A stretch of 64,000 nucleotides of DNA from Galerina marginata (GCA_023014335.1 JAECYW010000003.1:3596001-3660000); one strand, 5' to 3'; counted from the first letter of the stretch, positions 35,078-46,875 are shown. The notes: generated from the letters alone by a model not told the origin. Numbers and translations: made by a program.

Positions 35078-36026
35078 ATGTCAAACCAAGACGTGATCAA
35101 TCACTTTAGCTTACAATCTTTCCGTCAGACTGGAGCTTCCAGCAAAATAGTTTTGCCACCTCTGGGAATCCGACAACATCAAAAGGATAACCGACTTACA
35201 TGGCTAGCAATTTATGACCGCTACGAAGTAGGTGGAACCTCCGCCTGCTGACGAAATTTCTCATTATTTCCCCTTGTGGATATGGTTTAGAGCTCCAATG
35301 AAACGCCCAACCATGGCAATGATTTCTGTGATTCGTTCAAGGAGGAGATTGTCGTGTAAGCCGCACTGTCCTTTATGCGATCTTTACATCTCAAATACAA
35401 CCTCTTTAGGACAGGACTTGATTCCTTGGCCAAGGTAAGTTTTCTACCTTCGCTCTGTTATGTATCAGGATTTACTTCTCATCCTTTTAACGGAGACGGA
35501 GCCTCAGGTGGAATGGCAAAAGTCTATCACCGCAAAAAAGCAGTCAGAAGAACATGTCCAAGAAGGAAGAAAAGACGCAGGAGCAGGTGTGCCAATCGCA
35601 GAAGCGACGGTCACAGGGCTTGTGGTGCACGAGAAAAAGACTACATCTAGCGTGAAGAGGAAGTATATAAAGGAGGACGCTCCATGGCAAAAGAGGGTCC
35701 ACAAATTTAGGGACGCCATGGGCAACACCACGTGGTTTCCAAGCAAGTCGAAGGATAACGGGCGCCTGGAGCAACCACCGCTTGAGCAGCGGTTCAACAA
35801 CTTGGAAGTCGGGAATTTGTGCCAAAATTGGGTCGAATACCCGAATACTTGCCAAGTATGGCGATTCAATGGAACTTCATGGGATCCCGTAAAATGGGGC
35901 TTCCTCGACCCTCTCACAAAGCGCCGCTTGATCATTACTGGGAAGGAACACGCACCGTCTTTCGTTGGACAGGACACCTATGATAAATCTTATAAAAAAT
36001 TATTCCCTGGCAGTATCATATTATGA
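35078..36026 (+). CDS. Unknown four-exon gene
   Basis: Exons 35078-35227, 35291-35355, 35410-35434, 35469-36026, in phase, 265 aa, starting MSNQDVINHFSLQSF. Introns are 63, 54 and 34 bp; the last is unusually short and could be an error. The middle is charged (KKQSEEHVQEGRKDAG; SSVKRKYIKED); the C-terminal 110 residues are aromatic-rich with WRFNGTSWDPVKWGFLDP and look folded. No signal peptide, membrane helix or known motif is visible. An AT-rich TAATATATATAC lies about 70 bp upstream. Probably a lineage-restricted protein. Function unknown. Confidence 0.6.
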
Positions 36027-37774
36027 CCAGTAGCTAGCTATCTTGACGTGTTTTAGATTCCATCTGCAAAAACTGTCCTAATTACTTATAAACGTCAGAG
36101 TCAAATGTGATGATCATCTTGTTTGCTATTTCCTCAACTCCAATCCCAAAATTTTCCTTCCAGTTGTTAAGTTATCAGGAGAGCATAATTATAACGAGTT
36201 CTCCTCTGCAAGGGCACTTAAGCAGCTACACGAGGGGAGGTCATGATCACTTGGGTCGGTTTAGTCAGGGGTTAAATTTGCTTACGGTACGAACGAGCTT
36301 CATGATGGGGCGAAATTAACAATATTAAAATAGAAGGATATTGACAAAGCCTAGGCAGGACTAAGATGAACCATGAATTTAACTTTCCCGGAGGCCGCTG
36401 AATGACCCCTGATGAGCATCTCAACGTTAACCTACGGACGAGCCGGCCCAACCACATCCTCCATCGACCGCAAGGGGACGCTTCGTGATGCGATCGGTTT
36501 TCTTAGCTTCAAGGCGACCATACGAGTCCCCTGGGGAGTAGCTTACTAAGGTACTGTAAGGATCATGAGTGTGTCGCGCGGCGCGCTGGCGGATAAAGCC
36601 TCATCTGACTTTAGCAGAAAAGAATCTAAGACACGACGTGAGGGAGGGCACAGATAGGAGGGACCAAAGTTGCGAGAGAGGCGATCTGGAGGTCGAGATG
36701 ACGGGGCAGCTACCGTGAACAATGACGGACAGCGGTCCCGGCTACTCCTATTCTAGCCTCTCCCGCCGTTGTCGTTGTTTCGCGAGGAGGTTAGGTGTTG
36801 CGTGGACATGGGAGGCAGAAAGCGTGGCCACAAAAAGGCTGTATACGAATCTGATAGGCGTCAGCATTCATAAAGATGGGATGGGCTCACCTTCGTCGTC
36901 TATTGAGTCTGCCCTCTACGAGCTATGTTGCCAACATCAGCAGTAGCTCCGTCCATTGCTTGAGGAGTCGATGCTCGATCCGGTACCCGACCTTAGCAGT
37001 TCGGTAAGCTCACTTCCATTTCAATTACAAGCCCTTACCAATGCTGACGTTTCAGCCTTCGAAGCACGAAATTTATGTTTCTGTAATGAACGCATCAGCA
37101 AAAGCTCCGCCGCGGCACAACGAGATGATACAAAAACTGCCCAACTTACCTAGGCGGGGGCGTGCCGCCATCGTTTCGCGTTGCGGCGGCATTCACTTGC
37201 TCCCGTTCTTCGTCTTGCCGTTGCTCCCTTATCGCCTCCGCCGCTTGTCGTGCTGCTGGTGCTGGGCCTGACAGCGGTGTTGACTTCGTGGCGTTAGGCA
37301 ATCGAGGGTGACGAGTGTAGTGTGAGATGACTACTGTACATGTTTTTCCACTTCTGGCCTAACATGGCTTGAACTTTGAAGTGGAGACAGGCGAGAGGCA
37401 TGCGGCGATTGTCGTATTCAATTGGCGGATCCCTTGGTGGGTGGGCCGATTCTGAGCAGGTTCGCCAGGGCAGGTTCGCCATTCCAATTGCTAGGGATTT
37501 CCAGAAGCGTACGATTTTCGATCAAGGCCGATTTGAAATCCGATGGACCGATTTTAAGCACGTGACCTTACGCGTCTCAATTCAGACATCGCGCGCTCTG
37601 TGCGAAGGTGTTTTCCTCCGGGCGCGCAGGAAGTCAAGTTTTGCTTCGAAAAATTTGAAACTCGACATGAATCTATGTAACTAAGTCCTAAACAAGTTGA
37701 CTAAAAAATATATCGAAACACTAGGCAGCTACCCAGCTGTATTGCTCAAATTTTACAGAAGCTCTGCCCCAAGA

Positions 37775-38012
37775 GGTCCCCATGGCAGGTACACTGAAAC
37801 CAGTACATGCACGGGGGTCAGTCGCGACATCCTGTCAGACGAAGACGATATTCAGGTACGATTTACCTACAAAATCTGAGATGATAACAGTATACTGACC
37901 GTGATTATAGCAAGGTCCGGACTTCATACAGTATACTCCCCCCGTCGAACAACCAGTCACATCGAAACCCGCACCCAAACCTCGCCCAATCAAAAAGAAG
38001 AAGGCCACTTAA
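37775..38012 (+). CDS. Possible 3' end of an unresolved gene
   Basis: An open segment ending DILSDEDDIQ meets a GTACGA donor at 37856 and a good acceptor (TGATTATAG at 37911). The next exon, 37912-38012, reads QGPDFIQYTPPVEQPVTS and ends with a basic KKKKAT and stop. The acidic-then-basic tail is plausible for a nuclear protein. Upstream exons could not be assigned. Confidence 0.3.
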
Positions 38013-38068
38013 TTACTTTACTACTTGTAGTCTAAATTAACCGACTCGAATTTACTTCTTTTATCATC

Positions 38069-38221
38069 ACACGGTAACAGTTACTGCTCACACTGTAATG
38101 CACGGTAATGCACGGTAAGACCCACATGAAAACCCAGACAGCGCTCGGTAGTGCACGGTACTGGCTAAAGCACGGTACGCCGTGCACGGCTGTGCTGGGT
38201 AGTACACGGTAATTTTCTTGT
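38069..38221. repeat. Cluster of GCACGGTA motifs
   Basis: At least six CACGGTA/ACGGTA copies (near 38071, 38101, 38111, 38154, 38171, 38215) plus the variants CTCGGTA and GTGCACGG occur in about 150 bp, irregularly spaced. They could be subterminal repeats of a lost element or protein-binding sites. Confidence 0.5.
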
Positions 38222-38475
38222 GCCCCATAAATATGATTAAAATAAATCTTTCAAGACGACAGGGTTTCGTTGATTTTTAAGTATTCAAAACGATGCTTTT
38301 TCGCATTTTGAAGTAGAAAATTCGGGTCTTGGTAATTAGTGGACCAGACTCGGACCCTTTTGAAACCTGGAAACTACCTATAGAACGTCGAATGAGGACA
38401 GATTATTATACTGAGCGTACATAGTACATAAACAAAATCCCAAGTCTAGCTTGGTGAGGCGTGGAGTCGTGAGTA

Positions 38476-39393
38476 TTACCTTGGGTCGAAAAAAACCTCG
38501 TCAAGTCCATCCCCAATCCACATCTTCTCACCAACTTCTCTCCTTTCCCAGTAAAACCACTCTGCCTCCCTGATCGCTCTGTTCACAATTTCGTTGAACT
38601 CCTTAAAATCCCTGTCAGCATCTATTTTCGTTTCCCGCTCTGTCGTCACCCTTCCCAACGCCACCTTACGCCAATATTTCGTTCTCAGCATTTCCCTCAT
38701 GCCCCTCAACATTGTTTCAAATGGTGTGCCAAAATAAAAAGACACTTGTTCGCTCTCTATGCCAATCCCGTGAAGTATTTGATACTCCTTCCACTGGGAT
38801 ACCTCCTTCGACAGCGGATAGCGCGCCCAATCCCATATCGGCTTGGGTAAAGTATTATCAGGTCGGCAGATACCAGGGCTGATATATGCAATGCAGAGCC
38901 AGCAAATGGAATAGTAGAGCGCCTCAAAATCGTCAAGGTAGTCAATTGGGAAGATGTCTGGGCGGTCGAGAACGAGGGTAGACAGCTCGATGCAGGATTT
39001 GAACATCGGGTAAGTGGACTGAGTTGGGGGCTTGATTAGGACTCCTGTTATCCTGTGTCGGACTGCCCCAGGGTGTTTGGAGATGCAAATTCGGATGGAA
39101 TTAGGGCTGATAAAGCGAAAGGGCTTCGCGAACAGGTCCCAATTCGTCTTGAGCGAACCAATTGCGCCAGACACAGCTAGTAGAACCTCTTTCTGAGTCT
39201 GAAAATCATCCAAAAACCTAGGCGGATCCATTGGCCTCACGATGGTAGGGAATGGCTTGGATTGACCTCTCAGGACAGGTTGCGAGAGATAAGTGGTACC
39301 GGGAAGGGGAGGTTGAGCAAGACGAATGACGATTGGAGTATTATGCCGACGGTTGGACGAAATATCTGGAGGACTGTTGTGTTTTCTGTTCAT
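38476..39393 (-). CDS. FunK1-like kinase C-lobe protein, lacking the catalytic core
   Basis: Single exon, 305 aa from MNRKHNSPPD. The segment FPIDYLD-DFEALYYSICWL corresponds to the DLESxFYVLxW motif of fungal-specific FunK1 kinases. It is followed by the usual tail (IWDWARYPLSKEVSQWKEYQ and later helices). No glycine-rich loop, VAIK-type lysine, HRD or DFG/DFD motif is present, so at best this is a C-terminal lobe with no kinase activity. It is either a truncated FunK1 paralog kept as an expressed pseudokinase fragment, or a relic whose frame happens to be intact. FunK1 kinases are strongly amplified in Agaricomycetes. A reverse-strand ATATAAAG sits 65 bp upstream. Confidence 0.6.
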   Translation of the reverse strand: MNRKHNSPPDISSNRRHNTPIVIRLAQPPLPGTTYLSQPVLRGQSKPFPTIVRPMDPPRFLDDFQTQKEVLLAVSGAIGSLKTNWDLFAKPFRFISPNSIRICISKHPGAVRHRITGVLIKPPTQSTYPMFKSCIELSTLVLDRPDIFPIDYLDDFEALYYSICWLCIAYISPGICRPDNTLPKPIWDWARYPLSKEVSQWKEYQILHGIGIESEQVSFYFGTPFETMLRGMREMLRTKYWRKVALGRVTTERETKIDADRDFKEFNEIVNRAIREAEWFYWERREVGEKMWIGDGLDEVFFDPR

Positions 39394-39457
39394 GGTCGAT
39401 TGCTGTGTGGCTGAACCAGCTGCTTAAATGAAGACTAAGAGTCATGGAGTAGAGCCA

Positions 39458-39465
39458 CTTTATAT
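39458..39465 (-). promoter_or_regulatory. TATA-like box
   Basis: ATATAAAG on the reverse strand, 65 bp upstream of the start at 39393. Confidence 0.35.
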
Positions 39466-40852
39466 CGCAGCCAAATCGCAGCCCCAGGACCTTCTTCAAG
39501 TTCCTTTATGTATAAAGTCCTTAAGGACATCGCTTCCATTAATACTTCTAGCCTAGAGACACGTGTAATTTTCGTGCAACCGTCAAAAGGTGTAGTGATT
39601 GTTGTCAGTAAACTGGCACTTACCTGCTGGAACCGATCACGATCTCCTCCCACTGACCATGGGTTTTAACCGTTGGATCCTGCCGAGTGCCCAAGGACGG
39701 GGAGTTATTGTCTTTAGGAGCTCTCTTCCAAACCCGAGGGCCCGCCTTTCTACTTAGTGTTCCAAGAACTTCACAAGAATCCCGGTTTGGGTAACCCGTC
39801 GACGGAGGCGAAGAAACCTGCCGCACGGGTGAAATACACCAGCTAGGCAGGTGTACGTCCAGTCAGACGAGTTTTTTCTAACTAAAGGGCGCCTGCGAGG
39901 GATCTTTATATGCAACTACGTATACTTCACTTTACTCGGTATTAACTTATTTGATAATTGGACGTCGGCCAGGTTTGAAATAACGATCTCTTAAGCCTCA
40001 AAATATAAATTTATGGGCGATTAACCACTATTTCATACCGCGTGAATTTAGCGACGGGCTTGCGGAAGGAGGCTTCTTGACGACCGTTATAACAAACTGC
40101 AGAGTGGTACAACGGTAAGTACATGTGTATTTTTTTTCATTGTGCAGGTTCGGTCCCTTCTGTGGATAATTTAAGATCCAGGGCAATTCGTGCGTTAAAC
40201 TGGTTGAATAAACTTCATGGGGGTAGACTGGTCGAATTTCTGGTCATTCACAAAACACGTGCGCTCCTAGTTAAAATTACACGCTTACCGACCACCCGTC
40301 GACCACCCGGATAGCTAGACATTAGAATAACCGGCCTGGGGTGCACAGTGCACCCCCTCAAACCCTTTCCCTTTCCAATCCTGTTGGAATCTCTTCAGAG
40401 GGACGGTGAGACACGGCTCGGTGTCGCCGGTATGATGCATGGTAAGTGCGGTGGAGTCGCAGGCGAGACTCAGAGTATTTATATCAAATTTACATCCATT
40501 TTTCTATTCTAAATAAATGCACATTCCCCTGCCCGTTCCTTATGTAAATACAGCTCTAGTCTTCAAGTCTCAATGAATCTCGTACAGCGCCTAGCGTTGG
40601 TATGCATAGCTAGTAATATCACACACATGCAGAGGGCAGAATCGGCAAAGAAACAAGGCCAAACATTTTGTGCCAAGAATGGATTCCTCTTTGACCATGA
40701 CTTGACATTTTGGGCTCCGTTTCGAATTCCTTCCAAACTTAGAATTAGATGTCCCTCCTGTACTACGCATTTATTTGCCCTTTGGCCATGTATTACAAAA
40801 GTTCTTTGTTTTGCAGTGCCCAGCCTCCATTCAAGCCTGCAAATACGTAGGA
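39466..40852. other. Intergenic; contains a tRNA-like sequence
   Basis: No protein gene supported. Around 40099-40165 a D-arm-like GTACAACGGTAAGTAC is followed after a T-run by GTTCGGTCCC, recalling tRNA A and B boxes; the arms do not fold cleanly. See findings. Frames at 40573-40923 end just upstream of the next gene and are not convincing. Confidence 0.35.
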
Positions 40853-40859
40853 TATATAA
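40853..40859 (+). promoter_or_regulatory. TATA-like box
   Basis: TATATAA, 61 bp upstream of the ATG at 40914. Confidence 0.4.
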
Positions 40860-40913
40860 CGTGGCATTGCTTCTGGTTTCGAGGTCCTCGCTCTATTCGC
40901 AAGTTTCAGAAGG

Positions 40914-42395
40914 ATGCCACTGATACCGACCCCGCCATTGAAGCTCATCAAGGGACCCAGAATTCATCCCGAAGATCAACTCCATACCGACTCTCTCACA
41001 GCGCTCGCATTCAATCCGAGCGGAACCATTCTTGCCAGTGCTGGCTTGGACGGCCGCATCTTATTTTTTAACACATCAACTGGCGCACTCATCGATGTGG
41101 CTCACATGATGAAACGGCCGTTCACAAGCCTGGTCTGGCTGAACAACAGTCGAATTGTCGCGGGTGTCTCCACTGGAATGGTGATGTCATTCAAAATGCT
41201 TAAGGTATGGTTATATTAATTAAGCGCTCGTTACCACCCCGTACTTACTTTCTGCCGTGAGAATAATCATACATGCACGGCTTTCCCGTTGCACGATTCG
41301 GCAGTTGACAGCCTTGCCCATCAAGGCTACCGAATTGCATCAGCAGCCGGGAGCCAGGTGTATATTTCGACTCATGAGCTGCCCGAAACCTGGGCACATT
41401 CCCAGTCATTGGTACATCCCCAATCAAGTTGTAAAGGCTATCCGCCTGTAAACGCCACCTCGGTGGATTGGTTAAGTGACAGCCAGTCTGCAACAGCGAG
41501 GCTGCTAGTTGTTTACTCACACCATGGTGTTGTGTATGTTCCGGTCGTCTTTTCCAAGTGATCGACTTTTACAATCCTTCTCATAGAATCTGGGATGTTG
41601 GGACATCCACCATGGTGCTCAAAATCCCTCGCTCAGATACTGGAACCTTGTATGCTTTTCAGGTTTCGGTTCAATTTTGTACTTACAACCCTAAAGGGCC
41701 CAGACCGCAATTTCTCCGGACAGAAGGTTCCTAGTGGCATTCAACTCCGATGACACAACATTCGATCTCTTTAATCTCGAATTATTAAAGAAATCGGGAA
41801 ACTTGATATTTGGAGGTGATGCGGAAAAGCTATGTAGTACTCCCTTCGTTCCTGTCGTGTTCACCCATGGGAATGACACCATTGTCAGTGGCGATTTGTC
41901 GGGTAAACCGGTTGTGTGGAGTCTGGGCCATAGAGTTTGCTGCCAACGTCTCAACACCAAATTAGAAGGTTCGTCACCAGCGTTTGCCTTCATTCAGGTG
42001 ACAAGCTGATGGAAGATCGATTGTTTTAGAAGAGAACACTTTTATTTTGCTTGCGGCAAGTACACGCGTCATGTCACTCAAGTAAATCTCTCCAACTTAC
42101 TGTGCTTCAACCACACTTGCCACAGAGCCACTTTGATCGGATTAACAAAAGCTCTCTGTTGGCTGCAGTGATCGCGAGACCAAGCGGTCAAGGACAGCCC
42201 CAAAACAAATCGGATAGACACACTTCAAAGGCAATTCTTGTCAATAACCGAGGTGGACGAATTTACATCTGGCACAGTCATAAGCCAGCATCCCCTACCA
42301 TTCGAAGCGCGAAATTTTCTGTAACACTTCGGGCTGTACTCCTCCTTCTCTTCTGGTCCACGTTAGCGTTTATCACGGGCACAACAGCCGCTTAA
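40914..42395 (+). CDS. WD40-like beta-propeller protein with C-terminal transmembrane anchor, paralog 2
   Basis: Exons 40914-41204, 41262-41533, 41587-41649, 41697-41968, 42030-42081, 42128-42395, in phase, 405 aa. It aligns along its length with the gene at 6811-8266: PEDQLHTDSLTALAFNPSG, FPLHDSAVDSLAHQG, YRIASAAGSQVYIS, IWDVGTSTMVLKIP, AISPDRRFLVAFNSDD, VSGDLSGKPVVWSLG, GGRIYIWHSHKP. The C-terminus has one hydrophobic helix (VTLRAVLLLLFWSTLAFIT) and only six residues after it, so the propeller should face the cytosol or nucleoplasm on a membrane. The second acceptor (CCGTGAG) was chosen because it restores the FPLHD motif in phase. The first coding exon is shorter in proportion than in paralog 1. 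Function unknown. Confidence 0.78.
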
Positions 42396-44623
42396 TTTTT
42401 TGCTTGCGCACGAGCCAACAATTATCGTCTTTCGTGATGTACATAGTTCGACTTCCCTTTTTTGCACAATGACTATCCGGATGCACTTTTATTCTCACGA
42501 CGCGCGCAGATTGATCCCGCGCGCGCCAAAGCCTGATCTCGTCAGATTGGTAGTAGTTTCCTTTCTAGCTGGCACATATGAATGTTTTCAATGCATGGAT
42601 TAAATATCTGAGCAAATAGTGAGAGTACCTCTCTCTCAGGGTTGGTCAATACAAGTAATAAATACCCACTGGCACCTAGTCAAGATATTTCCTCCACCAT
42701 CTTCCGACTTAATACATAAATCATTTACTAAAAAGACAGTTCTTACTTAATGCAAGCTTGAGTAGCGAAGTCACTTCGCAATACGGGAAAGACCACCCTC
42801 GGAGTCAACGGTCCCGTCGGTCCGAGCTGTCCAGCTGTGCCGGATACGCACAAGCCGCACGCGCGCTCCAAAGTAAAAGCGGACGGCAGCCTTCGCGCCT
42901 CTGATGCTCAATGTGATGGCATTGGCCGCCGCCCTGTGATATAAGCAATAGCTGTTACTAAAATTACTAGCTTTGTAGGCCATTGCGTGGCATGGCGTAA
43001 ACGAGTCCCTATTTTTATTTTTCATTTTCACATAACAGAGGTTAAATAGAAACACAGTTTACCAATAGTTTACGGTAAATACCTATTGCCTACACGCTGA
43101 ACAAATTACGCCACTCGCTTTGGACATAAACTGGCATGAAGCCAACGGAGCAACTTCTCAGAATGTTCAAGGTAGCCTGCACAAGGCAAGCTGGAGCCGT
43201 CACGCAGGGCTTGCAAGCTTCGTCAACGGCTGTGGGTGCAGTAATGTGGTGCAGGGCAGGGTGTATCCGGGTCGCAAATTGTAGACGTCGACGGCGACGG
43301 CATTCAACAGAAATGTGAATGAGAGCCTCGCAAGGGCTCGCGAATGCTCGTGGACGTCAACCGGCGTCAACCACGTGTTCGCGGGGGGATTTCTGGGGCG
43401 GTTGCGGGTGTGGGACGGCTTATGCGAGGCAGAAGTCGCCTCGCGGGTTGAGGTCGTTGCTGTCTTCGACGGGATGCTACTGAAAGAGCACGAGAGGTGG
43501 ATTTGCGCCTAATGTGCACGACAATACCATTGTCGAAAGACTGCGTGGCAAACGAGGATGACAGAGGTATCAAGCTTAAGGGGGGGATGCGGGACGAGAC
43601 AGTGTGGGTGGTGCGGATGTGTGTGACAATGTTGTCGTCAAGAAGCCGCAGACGCTGCGAGTGGAGGTAGTAATGGGCACGACAAAATCATCATCGAAAA
43701 CGGACAAAGACGGCGGAGGCATCAAGTTTGAGGGGAGAAATGCCTCCATCTACGGTTTGGGTGAGCAGGGAGGTGGATGAAAGACAGGAGCCATATGAAA
43801 CGATTCACATCGTACCTGCTTGTCTCACTCAACTAGGACCTCTCCATTGCCTCTCCTCGCGCTCTTTGACCCTTCTTCTCCAGCCTAGGTGTTCCCTTAG
43901 CGGCCCACATCTCATCAGGAGAGGATGGAAGGTTTGGGGTTTGAAACGACTTCAAAGAAGCCTATTGCTGTCGGTGTTTGATCAGATAAAGGACTTAAGG
44001 AAGGAATGCAGATGGAAAAGTAGACTTACCAAACAAATTTGAAGCTTCAGATCGATTAAGAGACAGGCTCAATGAGAGACGAGGGAGGGAAGACGACGAC
44101 GCGGAATGGTTGAATGAACACCGGCAACCACGGGTGAACTAAAAATAGCAATCGGCGTCTGCCGGAAAGTTGAGCGTCACACCCGCCAAATTTTTGGTGG
44201 GTTCAGATCGATAAAAGAACGAGTCCTTTTAGAGGTGCACGTGCCCCAAATTCCCAAATTGAGGAGTTCTAAATCGGGAAGTCGGAAAAAAATAAAAAAA
44301 AACTCGATTCCACTAGATAATGGAAACGCCAATCTGGACAGGACAATTGCAACGATTGCTGAGCCATTGAAGGGCATTCCCAACTATCTACAATACAATC
44401 TCACTTGTCGTTTCACGGTTCGATTCTCGGTGCTGGAATACCAGGGACACATCACCAGTGGCAACAGCGTCAAAGGTCAAAGGTCAAGGCCCTTGCCGTT
44501 TTCGTGCTCTAAAGCCTGTTGGGAACCTCAAGGAGTATATAAAGAGGGCATTACAATTTGCCATGTACATACACATTTCTTTGCAAGCGACTCTCAGTGG
44601 CTTCATTACGCATCTTTCCATCC
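42396..44623. other. Gene-poor stretch
   Basis: Frames at 42771-43573, 43728-44042 and 44235-44648 are short, overlapping and without motif. The stretch 43150-43720 is GC-rich, unlike its surroundings. Part of 44235-44623 is probably 5' UTR and promoter of the SUN gene. Confidence 0.4.
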
Positions 44624-45591
44624 ATGCCTCCACATTCAGCGCCTTTAAAATTTGTAAGACTTCTCTATTCCGCTACTTTAATACCTAACATATTATCAGC
44701 CTGACCACGTCGACTATCCGATGAACCTCGAAGGGATTCGTGACCATACGCATAGAAGTACCAACACTTTTACATATTAGAATTCCTCAGTCGCTGATTG
44801 TTTCTCTGGAAGTTTCAAGGCTGTCTAACTACAACGGGAATCGAAGGCCCAAGGCAGTAGCAGATACTCGTGCCGCTCGTGGGGCCGCTCGTGGGACCTC
44901 TAAGCTCTTGGCCATGATTTCCTGTCTCATGATCGCAGTCATATCAGCAATGGCCTATCTCGCTGCCCACTTCAGTGGAGAAATGACGGGCTTACTCCGA
45001 GTCTATCCGCCTCACCAATCAAAGCCAAACCAGGGTCCAGTGTTGCGTGATTTTGCCTGGCGTCTTGATGGGGCCAAGATTCTCATGGGGCTCACAAGCC
45101 CTCCAGCCATGTCTGGCAAGGGGAATGGGCCATTAGCCGCCATCGATGACGACATGCGTCCAGGTCGGTGCTGGGCTATCAACGGCTCGCGAGGGCAAAT
45201 TGGCGTGAAGTTGTCGGCAAGTATTGTGATTACCCACATCAGCATCCAACATGTATCAGAAACCCAAGTCGACAGCATCGCATCTGCTCCAAGGACCTTA
45301 GTCTTCTGGGGACTTGCAACACGTGTTACGAAGGGAACTGGCCATATACTGGACGACGATCGCGAGATGTCCCAGAGACCCGAAATCTCACATCCGGATT
45401 ACGATGTCTTGCACATCGGCGAGATGAATTACACGCCAGGTTCTGTGTTGACTCAGACTATGATTCCCACACCAAAAAATCAAAGAATCGTGGACGGCGT
45501 TATAATCCAAATTACCGAGAATTGGGGAGGAAATGTGACTTGTTTATACAGAGTGAGGGTTCACGGATATAGTGATTGTTATGGGCAATAG
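44624..45591 (+). CDS. SUN-domain protein (nuclear-envelope LINC component type)
   Basis: Proposed exons 44624-44653 and 44791-45591, in phase, 276 aa, starting MPPHSAPLKF. The first exon and its 137-bp intron are the least certain part; the long open frame itself starts with a non-ATG codon. One TM helix (LAMISCLMIAVISAMAYLAA) at about residues 49-70 follows a basic N-terminus. The SUN domain then shows DFAWRLDGAKILMGLTSP, GRCWAINGSRGQIGVKLS, THISIQHVSE, ASAPRTLVFWGL and ENWGGNVTCLYRVRVHG. SUN proteins sit in the inner nuclear membrane, or in fungi also the ER, and bind KASH peptides of outer-membrane proteins in the perinuclear space. There is almost no coiled coil between the TM and SUN domains, so this is a short SUN protein. 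Confidence 0.85.
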
Positions 45592-46867
45592 GTGACACTA
45601 ATTCGGAAGAGGGCTCCGGGATTTAGAAACTAGTATATTTGCGCTACAAAAACCTACCTGTTAAGGTGCTGAAACGCCGACAGTTGGTCCGAACTGGTGA
45701 ACCATTTTCATTTCAAGAAACACACACAGAATACTCGTTTTAAATTTCCGTGAAAAGATTTGGCGGCGGTTATCTCCTATATAAGATTCATCCTGATTAG
45801 ACGACCAAGCGCAATCCAATTCTTCAAGTGAGGCTCTGGCTCTGGGAGCGAGAGTGCGTGGCCAAGTTCGCTAGGGTGTTCCGAGGTGTTGTGGTCCGAG
45901 TACTTACTTGACGGACGGCAGGTGGCATTGGTCGGCGATGGCGTTGCCGATGCGCATGCGTTTGCAATGCCATGACCCTGATACGTCCATCCGGTCGAAT
46001 GAGTCTTCTTGAACTCTTGAGCAACCGCGGGTCATTCGAGAGAGGGATTGGCGGCGGTGGGCGATTTCAATTGGGGTGGCCGGCCAGGCATCATATATAT
46101 TTCGTGGCATGTGTCTACGTTGACGTTGGTGTTGGCGACGATATGGGGCTCGATAATTAATTTTCATGAGGCTTCTCTGGGGTTATGCGACTCAGGGCGT
46201 CGAGTGTGGTGACTCCAGCCTGTGTTTATCTCGCTGCGCTGAGGCTTTTCTTGAGTCTGGAGTCTGGACAAGGTTTACTTGGAAAGCAAGTAATCCAGCT
46301 GAGAAGCACTTCAACAAGCGATATCAACAGAGCCGATATCGGGGGCGAAATAGGAACACTTACAAAACACTTATAAATACTACATAATCTCACCGTGGGA
46401 GCTACCGGCATCTTTTTGGCATCTTTAAACATTTTTAAATTTTTAAAAAAGAGTCCTCCTTCGTGTATCACTATTGAGCGGTGCAGCATGCAGCATAGAT
46501 TAGTACTAGGGCAGCACGACGAAGCAGAGTTCCCTGGAACATAACCCAAACATAACCAACGAGCATACCCGGTACCGACTTACCGGTAGCTGCCCGTCGA
46601 GGATAGGGCCTGACAGCCTCAGTGACAGGTTCACAGATCCGTCGTGAATCCACTTTGGCACCATGACCATTGCTTCTGGATAGCTGAATATTGCCAATGA
46701 AAAAACCCGGACCACCGCTAAGCTTAAGTATTTCATGCCTATTTGTCCTCACTGTACATGTGGCATCTCCCAGGGCGATCTCCCTTTGACAGCAGCCACA
46801 AAGGCCGTCAAAGTCTGCCACTGACTTTGGCTGAGTCCGACTGCTCCCCGGGTCCCCTTATCCTGGC
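45592..46867. other. Intergenic, no gene seen
   Basis: Overlapping short frames on both strands (45824-46821) without motif. A Trp-poor GC-rich patch near 45900-46060 does not look coding. Confidence 0.4.
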
Positions 46868-46875
46868 TTATAAAT
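46868..46875 (+). promoter_or_regulatory. TATA-like box
   Basis: TTATAAAT, 46 bp upstream of the ATG at 46921. Confidence 0.45.

Larger units (their letters stand above)
36027..38475. other. Gene-poor stretch with a possible gene 3' end and a motif cluster
   Basis: Weak exon-like signals occur at 36956-37260 (donor GGTAAGC near 37010, acceptor GTTTCAG near 37062). A likely coding end is at 37775-38012 and a short-motif cluster at 38069-38221 (below). No full model can be built. Confidence 0.35.

Noticed and set aside
35504..35977. Reverse open frame of 157 codons
   Set aside because: It is the complement of the last exon of the 35078-36026 gene, which has supporting upstream exons.
41205..41450. 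A frameshift in propeller paralog 2 relative to paralog 1 before the LHD motif
   Set aside because: Using the acceptor CCGTGAG at 41261 restores the FPLHD motif in phase, so the gene is intact.
42030..42081. A GC-AG intron in propeller paralog 2 (donor GCAAGT)
   Set aside because: Reading through and using the GTAAAT donor at 42082 with acceptor CACAGAG keeps frame, so no rare splice site is needed.
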